64,000 bases of DNA from Hofstenia miamia (taxonomy: Eukaryota > Xenacoelomorpha > Acoela), in the NCBI GenBank assembly GCA_004352715.1, contig SCFE01000092.1, positions 111,078-175,077 on the forward strand, in the 5' to 3' direction. The notes beneath the pieces were generated by a model. The model was not told the origin of the DNA, made no database searches, and saw nothing but the letters and a program-made list of their open reading frames with translations. The position numbers and the translations under genes are program-made. Below are positions 12,747 through 24,260 of this stretch, in pieces; within the stretch, counting starts at the first letter, position 1; each line of letters opens with the position of its first letter.

Positions 12747-13859
12747 GCCTAAGACTTCAATTATAGTAAAATTAATGCAATAATGGGGAATAATCGTAGA
12801 AATTAGTAAAAAGTAGAATCTACGTCCGGTAGCAGGGCCATTGAAATTCCGTTGCCATGTAGAACCAATTAGTTCTTAATTTTTAATGGAACTAATATTT
12901 CAACTATGCCAATATTTGGTGATAAGATAGTGTGCTAACCCTAAATGAATGTAACATTTATCATATACGTATTTTATAGAGGAAGAGTATGTTATGATGT
13001 AAAAGGTATATACTTGTAAAAGTGATATAAAATTTTTGAAATTCCATTACCCAATAGTTTTGTATTCTTAAATCAAAGAAAATTAATTTATCAAAAAAAT
13101 TCTGCCTCATTGAGAACCTACTGAGAAGTCACACATAACACATTTTAATAGAAAAATAAATCGTTAATGAATGAGTAACATCCATTTTAACAGTAAAAAT
13201 GAAATTCCGTTATTGTTTGAAAAGCCCCAACTATTAGAACTTATAACTAAATTTAAAAATTTTTAGTCCATTATCTACATCAACTGTAAGTACCTCAAAC
13301 TGTGAAACACACTCTCTGAAAAATTCATATTGTAACCATTTAATGATGATTTAGAAATGAAGATAAAAGTTTAATAAAAATTTTCTAAATAACAATTTCA
13401 GTATCTTGGATTGCATTAGGATATTTTTAAATAGTTAAGAAATTCAAGTACCAGTTTGAGGCCGCTGATAAATTACAAATTGCTACGTTTCTGTCCACGA
13501 TTGCCATTTAAATTTTTGTATTTTTTTTTGGCATTCTATATTATTGAAAATTTTTCTTTCGCTTAGGGCATCATTAAATAGTTTTTCAATATCAGTTCAA
13601 ATGATTTAAGACTGACTATAAATCAATACAATTCTAAGGAGTAGTTGGATCTTATTATTTGTGTTTTCTATGGAAAAGAAAAATGTTTACAGGAATTGGC
13701 GATGTAAATTCCAATTTCCTCCTAATAAAGTATATGCATATTTCCGACATTAAAAAAATTTTTTGAATATGTTTATTGGAAAAATAAATTATTATACATA
13801 CACTACAAAGTTAATTATTCTAAAAATAATTAAAAATTGGCTAAAATCCGTAAAATTGG

Positions 13860-14060
13860 ATTCGATTCATGACTCTACTTACTGCAAAGAATCTGATTGC
13901 CACAAATGATTCGAACACGTGGATTTTGCATCGATAAAACATCAAAAGAGTCCTCGTTCGCGGGTGTGTAAACCCAGCATTCGAGTGCTCTTCATTGATT
14001 AGGAGTAGTGTAGTGAAGGTTTCGTCCCACTTTGCTGAACGTTCACTTTTTTCAAAGCAT
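13860..14060 (-). repeat. Dispersed repeat, copy 2 (SINE-like?)
   Basis: The minus strand reads GTGGGACG, CACTACACTACTCC, GAGCACTCGAAT and GCTGGG, matching in order the block near 5215-5400. Further along, TGTTCGAATC resembles a tRNA-type B box, which would fit a tRNA-related SINE, but no A box or tail is clear. An 89-codon frame covers the block and a perfect-looking donor (A|GTAAGTAG, GT at 13881-13882) lies in it. Because the block is repeated, I prefer a repeat to an exon. Confidence 0.4.
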
Positions 14061-14110
14061 CTTGAAAATTCGACATAAAATGTATTTGTATGTAGCATTA
14101 AATATATCAC

Positions 14111-17066
14111 TTTGCATAAAAATACCTCAAATATTTTTTCAAACCAATGTCAATATTAAACTTAGTCATAAATTTTGTATGTAGGTCGTTAATCGTTTTA
14201 GGCGAGATTATTTAACTAAACGGAGCAACCTTTTCTAAATTAGAACCACTTCAAGTAGGACAGGATATTTGAATTTCAAAGAATGAGCTTCCCAATGAGA
14301 AACCTTAATTTGGAGTGAAAAATAAACATACTATTCCTATTTACATTAAAATTTCGATATTTTGAAGAAATAACAGCAATTTGTTTTCTGGAAAATGATC
14401 GATATTACTTTTCATTCTTTTCTAAATTATATAATCTTAAAAATGTTTATCTCAGGTGCTCCATGAAAAAATTCTACATTAAATATTGAAATTAGTTTCA
14501 AAAAAGTGATAAACATTATGGCATCTGATTTATGGCTATCATATTCTAAACTAACCCAGTAAATTCAGGAAAGTTTGAATTTGTGAAAGTTTTTTTACAT
14601 AAAAAATACTTCACAATTTCTTAATGAAAATGAAATAGTTTTGTTACCGTTTTTTGGGAAAACTTTTGTTATTAAGTGCAATTAAAACAAGAAATAAATT
14701 AGTGCTTTGAAAGTTGAACTTTGTCGGCTAGAGTGTTAAGAAAAAATGTTAAATGGTGGTACAGAAGAAAACAAAAAATTTTAATACCATTGCTCACTAG
14801 AGCTTTGTGTGGCAAATTTTTGTTTTCTCAACTTTCATTATACTTTGAATAAATTCTTCGAGATATTAATTTTTAATGTTTGATGTACTGATAGAAGGAA
14901 TGTGCTATACACACAATTGACAAAGCCTTAATAAACTTCCGTGTTCAGGGAAGGAAGTAGTGAGTCCAAAAACGATTACAATTTTATGTCCAGATTTCAT
15001 TAAATTCACATGCATGTTGAAGAATATCAATAATTAAAAAGTTTTTAGAGCAAAAACTCATGAGACAACTATTTATATATTATTTCTTATGAATTTTACA
15101 AGATACTCAAGTAGTTAGTAGTCTGTCAATTCAATTATTGCTATATCAAAGTCAACTGGTATAATTATAACTTTAGTTCTTTGCTTATGCAGCCATAATT
15201 TTAATGAGTCGGGGATGCCACAAAAATCACATGTCAATGTTCATTTTAATGACTAATTAATTTAAGGATTTGAATTTTACATAAATAACAAACTAATTTC
15301 TCCAAACAATAAATTTAGTTTGAGATTCCCTAAGTCAGATTCTATTTTAATTATTTATAAGAGTGCATTAGTGATGTGTTTAAATTCACATTGCAATTGG
15401 ATTTTGGAAAATTTATAAATAAATAAATTTGATTTCTACAATTGCTTTCAACAAATATTTTCAATATTAAGAAATACAGTGAGGAGTATTCACATCGGTT
15501 TTATCCGCGTTTTGCAAACATCGCTTTTTTAGAATGGCTTTCTCAAACTTCGTATTTTACTATGACCTTTTCACTTTTACAATTAAAATCAAGTCAGTTT
15601 CAAGTATGAACATTTCAAGATGTTTACCTAGCGCAATTTCACTACTTCATAACTACATTGTTATCACAAAATCCCTTCCAATTTTGAGAAAACCACTGGT
15701 AATTTTATCCCTATATGAAGAAATAGACTGATGATGATTGTAAAAGTTCTCTCATTTATCTTGCTTAGATAGATTTCAAGCTGTTGAGATTCAAAAAGTC
15801 TTCTAATAATTTATGAGAGTAATTAACATTCAAGAGAAAGTAATCAGGGTATGCTCCTGTTAATGTTCATCACTCCAATGAAGGGCTCGTAGCAGGAAAA
15901 CCCTATTACTCATTTTTGCAAATTAATGCCAATTTTTTTCACGGCACATCAGGGAACATGCAAGTAGAATTGAGATTAATAGCTAACGATCAAGTTCAAG
16001 GTGTGAAAAAATTGTTTTTTACCATTATCCCCCCCTAGAATAACTAAGAACTGTACTTTTTAAATCTTACCTTGCTTAAGTCAACTGATTTCTCTTCTCT
16101 CTACTTAAGACAATAGTGTCTGTTTTTGTACTCCAGATCACAACATGTCCAATTTTGCATGTATTCACATAATACAATCCTGAAACTACTTCAACATACA
16201 GTATCCATATCACATCTTACATATTCATCATGGAATATCTTTTATTTAGCTGCAAGCACTTATTACGAAAATTGACAAAACTGTGGCAAAATTTTATGTA
16301 TGTGATCAAAAAAGTTACATAAATAAGAAGACTACATCCTAAGAAATCTTTTTTTTACTATTCTGCAAACATTTTTTGTCCTTCGCATGTAGTAAATAAA
16401 AAGATGTTTCTAAGTATTCAATTGCTTTCATTCTAACAAAAAAGCGAATTCCTCAAATATGCGGTCGCTATCCGTAATATTTACCAGATCATTGGCACTT
16501 CTGAACTGTTTTATGAACATTAAATTGTTCCATTGTGTGCATTAAAACTAAATCCACTTGAGGATAATTTGCAGGTATATTTATTGATCAAATTCTCTCA
16601 TTTTCCAAAAAATTGATCAGTAATATGATTTTCAACGACTCTATAGCTCACAAATCTAGAAATATTTTATTTAATATAGTATACGTTTAGCAATGCTATA
16701 AAAATGTTTGAAAAAAGAATATATCGTTGAGAAGATCAACAGATGTTATATATTACTAATGAATTCCAATTAGTGAACATTTATCCCAATGGGTAGATTA
16801 ATCAGGGGTTTTTAAGCAATTTCAACGTTAGAACTAATATATTATGCCAGTCATTGTTTGAAATATGCTTGCTTTACCTACGAGCGCTATGCTGATGTTC
16901 GTGCTTTGATAAGATTGCTCGTCTGGGTTTTAAGATTGTTAATGCTGCATTTTCCAAATAACTCTTTCGTTTCTGCCATAATTCAGAGTCGTTAGCCTAT
17001 GCTTCACCTGCTTTTCCCCTCGTACCTTATTCTGGTGCTAGTATGCCTTCCATCTTATTTCCTTAA
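14111..17066. other. AT-rich non-coding stretch
   Basis: The 65-codon frame at 15534-15731 has no recognisable domain. No repeats or structured elements were seen. Confidence 0.55.
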
Positions 17067-17142
17067 TCTGTTGTCTAACTAGCTCCATGGATGTAAGGCA
17101 GTTGAAAATTGTTGAGAAAAAGGGCAGACATGTAAATATGTT
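17067..17142 (+). pseudogene. Fragment of a Tc1-like transposase 3' end
   Basis: These 76 bases are nearly the same as 18632-18706, the C-terminal coding end of the Tc1-like element just downstream. The shared part encodes the closing segment with KKG-R/G-H-VNM, equivalent to the KGGH-type C-terminus of Tc1-family transposases. Here it stands alone, with unrelated sequence to its left and a TA tract to its right. It is either the remnant of a second, otherwise lost insertion or a rearranged duplicate. Confidence 0.6.
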
Positions 17143-17144
17143 AA

Positions 17145-17162
17145 ATATATATATATATATAT
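17145..17162. repeat. Short (TA)n tract
   Basis: Separates the orphan transposase fragment from the Tc1-like element. Confidence 0.9.
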
Positions 17163-17458
17163 CATATCATAGAAGATTATTTTACGAATTCATTTTAGCT
17201 CAGCTTTTGCTAAACATAATAAAATGTGTTAAATATTCATTGTTTTAGCGTACAGTATTCAAATATAACAGTATTGATAAAATAAAACAAATATTTCAAA
17301 AGTAGCTTTCAAAAAGGTTGTTTCTGGGTTTGTCATTTATAAGTTCTTTTTGGTCAAATATCCACTGGTAAGCAAACAAAAAATGTATATAGAAATAAAA
17401 TTTTCATTTAAACAAACAAAATTAAGAACAATAAAACAGAAAAAAACATTTAAATATA

Positions 17459-18843
17459 CAGTATGTCTGAAGTTATTATGCAAGTGTGCAAATTACATAT
17501 GTTTAAATAAGAATTACACCAAACCAAATCATGTTTTATTTTGAACATACAGTGGTGTAATATGCTTGATTGAGCCGGTGTTTCACCATTGTACAACCTA
17601 TTGCTTTCACACTCTTGCAAAGAATAAGAAAACCACCTGTCTGATGTTATTATGCATACATAACATTACTGTCAACAGGAGGTGTTATTTGCTTTATTTT
17701 TTGCTTTAACATAAAAATAGGTAAAAGGAAAGACTTATCTAGGAGTGAAGAAGACAAAATTGTGCAGTTACTAAGTGAAAGCAAATCAATGTTGGAAATT
17801 TCAAAAACATAGCACAGAGACCACAGAACAGTTAAGAAAAGTAGTTAATGACATGAACAAAGAGAGAACATGAACCAAAAGAAAGGATTTCAAGAACATC
17901 AGTACCAGATACATGCATAAACTAAAGCAAATCCTTACTAAAACACCTTTACTAAGCAGTTCTGAAGTTTTTGGCTAATCAGGTGTAAAACAAGACAAAA
18001 AATGCAGAATTCTTAGGACATTTACTGAAGTCAAGAAACCTGTCAGCAGACCATCTCTTAATAACGTATACATCCAAAAACGTTTGATGTGGGCAATAGA
18101 AAACCTAAAAACTGATCATAGCCACGTAGTTTTCACAGATGAGTCATTAATAACACTGATTGATCCAGATGGGTGGTACAAAGGATGGCTTCTTAATGGC
18201 TGAACAGCTCCTACTTAACTAAGACGACAACAAAGAGGTGGTGGAATTATGATCTGGGCAGTAATTGTTGGCAGCAAGATCATTGGCCCATTTAAACTTG
18301 AAGAAGGGGTGAAACTCAATAGTGAAAATTATTGTAAACTTGAAGGACACATTCTTCAGATGGTATAAATCCCAGAGTCGAGCATCCAAGCATTAATGAG
18401 AGTTTATGCAAGAGAACGCCCTTTCTCATTCTTCTCAATGTACCCCAAGCTCTTTGGCTCAAAAAGTACTTCCTGCAAGTAAGGCCGCCATGCTCTCCTG
18501 ACTTGAATCCCATTGGAAACCTGTGGCCACTAATGAATAAAGAGTTTTATATGGGTGGAAATTAGTACAATAGTATAATAGAGCTTTGGGATGATATTTA
18601 AAAAACAATCAGGGCTGCTACTCCAGAAACTATCTGTTGTCTAACTAGCTCCATTGATGTAAGACAGCTGAAAATAGTTTAGAAAAAAGGCGGACATGTA
18701 AATATGTGAAAAATGTTTTTTTTTGATATTTAAATACAAACCAGAGTTTGTTTAACTTCTAAATTGTGTTGCTATTTACAATTCTAAATCAATCCCACTA
18801 CAATTCCATTGCATAATATCTTGAGACAGACATTTTCACACTG
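17459..18843 (+). mobile_element. Decayed Tc1/mariner-like DNA transposon
   Basis: The element is about 1.39 kb, a normal size for Tc1/mariner. The left end starts after a TA with CAGTATGTCTGAAG then TATTATGCAA. The reverse complement of the right end reads CAGTGTGAAAATGTCTG, then CAAGATATTATGCAA, so the ends are inverted repeats with small indels. A second copy of the inner word (TGTCTGATGTTATTATGC) at about 17638 suggests an inner transposase-binding repeat, as in IR/DR-type Tc1 elements. The right target TA is not intact. The transposase reading inside is broken by stops and frameshifts. Confidence 0.75.
17720..18706 (+). pseudogene. Tc1/mariner-like transposase pseudogene
   Basis: Transposases of this superfamily cut and paste the element through a DDE/D catalytic triad. 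Conceptual translation, shifting frames, gives an N-terminal helix-turn-helix region (GKRKDLSRSEEDKIVQLL, then EISKT and HRDHRTVKK). A mid region has VKKPVSRPSLNNVYIQKRL. The first catalytic Asp lies in HVVFTDESL, followed by DPDGWYKGW, the RRQQRGGGIMIWAV block and GPFKLEEGVKLNSENYCKL. Then come PPCSPDLNPIGNLWPLMNKE and the C-terminal KKGGHVNM. The FxQDNAPxH block with the second Asp is not visible and seems deleted. Several stops interrupt the frame, so it is inactive. Confidence 0.8.
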
Positions 18844-19363
18844 TTGTTGTTCTATTTTTATTTAAATACAATAAATTAACAACTGGTGTTCACAAATATT
18901 TTTATCTATAGTCCTCTTTCATTAAATATAGTTGTAACTTTATTTCTTTAAGTTCATAATTGTGCTAAGTACATAAAATTCCTCTATCTTTTAACAAGTG
19001 TTTATAGCCAATGGTGTCCTATCTTGTATTGAGACTCGCTGATGTAATCCCTTATCATACTAATATTTAGCTGTTGCATTTATAATGCACTTTTTCTCTT
19101 GTTACTTTCCTTTCTGTCACATTGATTTACGTATGAAAAAATTCTTCATTGATGTTTTTTTCAAGAAGATTTTTACTGCTTCCTCTCCAGTAGAGGTCAA
19201 TTGATTTTGCAAGCTAGCATTCATTTCTTTTTTTTTCGATATAGTCTTTATTAGATTCCTAATTCTCAATTATTGAAGCATTCTGATGCTTTGTAAAATA
19301 TATTATCCAGTTATAAGCTTTCAATCCTTAGATTCTTGAGTTTGGTGCATTTTCCGTTTCTTC
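18844..19363. other. AT-rich non-coding stretch
   Basis: Nothing supported in this stretch. Confidence 0.5.
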
Positions 19364-19765
19364 TTGTCAATTGAAATGTCATTTGAATCATCATTTTTAA
19401 TGTCTAATTCTGTCTTCCTGACAGGGATGCGTCAATATTTTAATATTACTCAGAGTAGTTTGATTGTAATGAGAAGTCGCCTTCTATCCTCCAGTACTGT
19501 GATCAGTGATAATCTTTTGCTTAGATGTTTCATAACAATGTTTAGTAGAGAACTAACTTTCTTTGATTCAGTTGATTTAAGTACAATCTTAAATGTATTT
19601 AGACATAGAATCCCATGTAGGACTTGCAACAGTGAGAGTCATGCTACAAGCTTTGGAATTGAAAAACTCGTGCATTTTGAAAATATTAATTGTCTGCTAG
19701 ATTACAATTCTAGGTGGAAAGTGAACGTTACATCTATGCATTTTCTTAAGGAATGGAAAGGGTAG
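19364..19765 (+). other. Unidentified 133-codon open frame
   Basis: The frame starts at TTG (first ATG at 19376) and runs 133 codons, long for DNA this AT-rich. The product has Ser-rich and hydrophobic stretches and a Cys-x-x-Cys (CRTC), but no family is recognised. The minus strand is also open over about 50 codons in the middle. Its position shortly upstream of a piggyBac remnant hints at decayed mobile-element sequence rather than a host gene. No splice sites or promoter were found. Confidence 0.2.
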
Positions 19766-20699
19766 CTTTGGAAAACCATTTGTAAAATGAAACATGTGAG
19801 TAAATAAAGATGGGATTATCGCATCCAAATTTAACGTATTTCCCGTTGCAGCGAAAATTTCGTATTATTACTGTTTGGAATGCTAAATGTAATGCTTCTT
19901 GTATTTATGCAAACATTTATGCAAATTTATGAGGTTGTTAAGAACTGGAGAATGAATAGAAAGACAATTCAATTTGTCGCATGAAGTATGGCACTACAAT
20001 TTGGCACTAGAAACGCTATTGTCGTCAACATGACTGCACCCGATTTTCAAATATATGTGTCGCAAGTAATCTTTGAGATTCATAATCCTTGGCATTTATT
20101 CAATTGAAGTGTAAATTTCCGTATTGAAATATACATGGTGGGCAGTACATATCAGTATACCTAAAACCACTATGCAATCATCTTGACTGCAATATGTAAT
20201 GCATTGGAATTTAACTCTTAAGGTGGAATATCTTGGTTGTAATGTCAATAAAAGTAATGAGGCAGCAATTGCTTCTCTCACCACTCATCGTTCTGACTGC
20301 ATATGGTCTAACAAAATCTACATTTAACTGTAATGACTAATGTAAGAAGTCACCAAATATCTGCTCACATTCCTTACTATTTGATATAATGCCGTTGAAT
20401 TAGGAATTATCTGGGTATGAAGAAATATCTCTAGATGAATTCATAATTGAAAGTCATAATAAAGATAGTGATATCGAAGATGAGGATGGATTAATCAACA
20501 GTTCGATTGTACAGAATGTGTTGAAATGAATTAATTGCTCTCATACTTTGGCAATGAAGCAAATCATGAACAAAGTGGTCAGATTTCGTCAAGGAATATC
20601 TTCATCACCAAACCTGAGCTTCTTGAAATCTGGAAAAAATGTTCATTAACTCTTTATAAATCAATATCTGAATTATTAATACGAAAGCAGGTTCATGCA

Positions 20700-21031
20700 G
20701 ATAGCCATTTCACGTTCTTAGAATTTGTTGGACATTGTTAGTCTCAACTCATGGATTATTTACAAAATCGACTGCGGAAATCCTCAAGCGAATTTTTTTT
20801 TAGTTTTGCAGTTTTCTGAAATTCCTAAATTGTTTATGATTAATTTGCCCCCTTCCACCCCGCCACCAAGCTCCAGTACAGAATCTACTACAAATTCAAA
20901 AGCAAAAGTAGTGTCAATTTGGCAAAATCAGAAAGGTACAAGTGTTGGTGGAACTTGTAAGAGGTGGCGCTGTGGTCTCTGTGCTACAAAAAACCCTTTT
21001 ATTACTTGCAAAAACTGGGCCAAATGATGTT
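20700..21031 (+). pseudogene. piggyBac-like transposase remnant, C-terminal part
   Basis: The best segment reads MLDIVSLNSWIIYKID, then LQFSEIPKLFMI. It matches the end of the piggyBac (DDE_Tnp_1_7) catalytic domain, where the family has a D-x-x-x-x-N-x-W-x-x-Y-K helix. A Ser/Pro/Thr-rich linker follows, then the start of the Cys-rich C-terminal finger (CKRWRCGLC, ITCK), which is cut short by TGA; the later Cys/His ligands are missing. Just upstream (20400-20520) an acidic frame with DSDIEDEDGL could be the acidic N-terminus typical of piggyBac proteins, joined by internal deletion; that part is inference. Confidence 0.55.
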
Positions 21032-21637
21032 TTTTCAGATATTTTTGTCAGAATTTATATTTTGTAATGAAAAAAAGGGTTACATTAATATCAAATGTTG
21101 CAGTCAATTTGAATACATCTGGTGGTAATAGGTATATAAAGTCATTGCGGTTCTAGTGTCAAGCTATTCGAAACGTAATATTTTGTAAGTTTTAGAAGGC
21201 AAATTTTCCAAGTCAGTCAAGTCATAAAAACTATTTCTTATAATAAATCATAATGCCCAAACACACTGTAGTGTAGATTACCATGGCGTACGCAGAGTTT
21301 TTCGAGGTGGATATCTAGGTCACGCTCAAGCGATTGTCTAAAAGTGGGAGAAGCCCTCAAAAAATTTTGAAAATATTGAAAAAATGGATACTTAGTTTAT
21401 AAAATTTTTTAATATTCAACCAAAAATTTTTTTATTTAAATAATCAAAATCAATTTTGAAAACATGACGGAGGGCATTCCATCATATCCTCACCTTGCGT
21501 AAGCCATTTCAGATTACAAATAATGTGATATAAGGTAATATTTAAAGTAATTTCAAAAAATATCATTTCCTCTACGAAGGCGCATTGCATTCGCCCATGT
21601 TTGTCTGATGTCAGCAGGATTTCTCAAAAAGTAATAG

Positions 21638-21799
21638 ATGGATTTTTGTGAAAAACAAGGACAATCTGTGTTCCCATTAAAGTCTCAGACTGATCTAGAT
21701 TGTCGTTTGGTGTATCCAGAGCCTAATTATGTTCCTATATGGAGGAGATATTTGCAGCATATTATTGCTCCTGTTGAAAGTTGCTATGCTTTACGCTGA
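21638..21799 (+). other. Small 53-aa open frame, unidentified
   Basis: An ATG-to-TGA frame of 54 codons whose translation is less AT-codon-biased than its neighbours (it contains CRLVYPEPNYVPIWRRYLQH). It is too short for certainty and resembles no family I can name. It lies 0.6 kb downstream of the piggyBac remnant and might be another element fragment or an exon of an unseen gene. Confidence 0.2.
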
Positions 21800-22324
21800 A
21801 CTGATAATTAACCAGAATTAACCACACTTCAATAATAATAAATACCTCTTGACATTTAATAATAGCATTACAGATATATCTTGAAAATCATTTGATATAA
21901 ACGCTTCAGTTAGAGGTTTCTTGCAAAAGATAAATAAATATTCGAAAGCAGCATTCGTTAGAATTATGAGCATACATCAACGTTAAGACATGTAGGATCT
22001 AGTTTCTGGTCGATGCATTAGAATCAACGATTAAAACGACCCATATCTGTAATTCTAGTTTTAACTATGTTGACACAATGAAAACATCATAGGCAATGTT
22101 GCTTTTAAAAATGCTCCATGTAATTTTATTTAAGCATTGTTTGTTGTTATCCTAACATTTCGCTATGCCTTTTTTGGATCATAAAATACTTGGTTAAATA
22201 AAAAATTTGAAAGTGTTTATAATAATCTTTAACATAGAATGAGATTTTAATTAATAGTCTAATTCTTTTAACACAGATGATTATTGAAAACATTGTAAAA
22301 ATATATATCTTAAAGATGTTTGCA

Positions 22325-22325
<1 letters not shown>
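21800..22325. other. AT-rich non-coding stretch
   Basis: No supported feature. Confidence 0.5.
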
Positions 22326-22375
<50 letters not shown>

Positions 22376-22386
22376 TATGTGTGTGT
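22326..22386. repeat. (TA)n microsatellite with CA/TG interruptions
   Basis: Alternating TA with a few C and G substitutions, ending in a short GT run. Confidence 0.95.
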
Positions 22387-24238
22387 TTAAACAGAGAAAG
22401 AGTCTTAAAAACTTAAAAATTTACATTAATATTCAAGTATAATATAAAGTTATTATTAAATAATTCAAGAAAATTATGTTTAATTTTAAATATTTATTTG
22501 AGTTGCTGACATATTTTGAAGTAATTTTTTATCTTAAGGAGTTTTACTTTTATTTTTTTGTTTAGGTTTTGTTCTTCTGTTCGACACAGAGGAATATTAA
22601 GTGCGCGAAATGTATCGAGTACAAAAGAGCTTAGAAGAATGTTAAAAGTCTGCCGCCGAGATTTACCTTGGCATGACTTGCTTAGCATTTCTTTGAACTA
22701 CAGAGTTTAGCATAATATCAAACGTAAGTCATTTCACGAAAAAGCTTTACGCTTCGTGATATTTAAACATTTAGCCATACTGATTTAATGAATCCTTGAT
22801 TTAAGTGGATAATCCAAAGAAGAAATTATAGTTTTCCTATGTGATTTTTGATAAACGACATTGGTGCTGAAATCATAATGAATTAGAATCACAAGTCAAA
22901 ATGTAGATAAATTGATGGCATTTTTCCTAATTACTTTCGTTTGACAATTCTAGCCAGGTTCATTTACGAAATTCATCGCTTTTCAAAGTAAGGTTTTGGT
23001 AAATTAAGGACTATCTAAGATCACACAGAATAAATACACTTACCTTGCTAAAGATCCTATTCTATGGTAGTTAGGGTGAATTATTGCATCATCATGAGTC
23101 ATGCTGCAATTTCAACTGAAAAACAGATTTGCACACTGCCTATGTCTAAAAAAATGTTGTGCCCCTGAATTTTCATTTTTTATTCAAATTGAAACTTAAT
23201 TTCCTTGTGCTAAACTTATGAACATATTTATTATATTTGTTATTGAATAATTCTATAATTTATACCTATTACCAAAATATTATATATATAATAGCTCCAA
23301 GACCCACGCCAAATTTTAAATTTTTAATATTATTTGAGAAATTGTATTAACCCTATTCGACCTGGGAGGGTTGGGGAAATTTTTACTTAAGCAGTTGGGA
23401 AGCTTTCTTAATGAGAATTGAGGACTTTTCTTAGCCTTTACTAGGATTCATATCTGCATAAAATTTATTTCTACATAGCTGCTCATTTTAGGTATATCAT
23501 TAGTTTTCAACTGAAGGTTATTGCTATTGTTCTTGAGAAAAAAATATGTAAAATAAGTAAGGAAATTCATTACATTTGATAACTTAAGAATGAATTCTAT
23601 TAAATTCTAACATTTGTAATTGCTAAAACCAACATTTAATTGGTTTCAAGAAATATAAAATTTTTTTTAGATATAATGACGTCATCAAATAATGATGACA
23701 TCACGCTACTGAAAATACTAAGTTGAAAGTACTGGTATATAGAATATTTGTACAAAGTTTAATTCTATTGTCAGTATCCAATACAGAGTTAGATAGGAGG
23801 AAGTCTCTGTTCCCTAACTAAGCCTGAGGAGCTCAAAAGAACATGTCGATTAGGGTTATTATTAACATGCAAAATTTAAAATTTATTTATAAATATTTTA
23901 TAAATATTTTGTAATCTTAAGCTGCATAGAAGTTACTGATGCTTAGTTTTCAAAGTTTGACGTTAAAATCTACATTAAGAAGTAACTTCATGATAGAAAA
24001 AATAAGTTTTTTTGACTATATTATATTGTCCAACCATAAATGGTTGCCATTTGACAACAACATGCAAAAGAACAGCCTGTTGCCATTTTGCAAACATTTT
24101 AAATTGGGCCTTAATAAAAAATAGACAGTGCATATAAAACAAGGAATATTTTGTAGTGAAATTTCTACTTGCATATTTTTAATTATTTAGTGCCTGTTTA
24201 AAAATGTACAATAATAAAAAAACATTTTTGCTTACATT
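22387..24238. other. AT-rich non-coding stretch with a CRE-type palindrome
   Basis: No gene seen. TGACGTCATCA at 23677-23687 is followed five bases later by TGATGACATCA, an imperfect inverted repeat containing a perfect CREB/ATF site (TGACGTCA). It could be regulatory or simply a hairpin. Confidence 0.5.
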
Positions 24239-24260
24239 AACAACAACAACAACAACAACA
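24239..24260. repeat. (CAA)n microsatellite
   Basis: About seven AAC/CAA units. Confidence 0.9.

Noticed and set aside
13883-13989. Possible minus-strand exon with a fine GTAAGTAG donor
   Set aside because: The same words recur near 5215-5400, so the block is better explained as an interspersed repeat.
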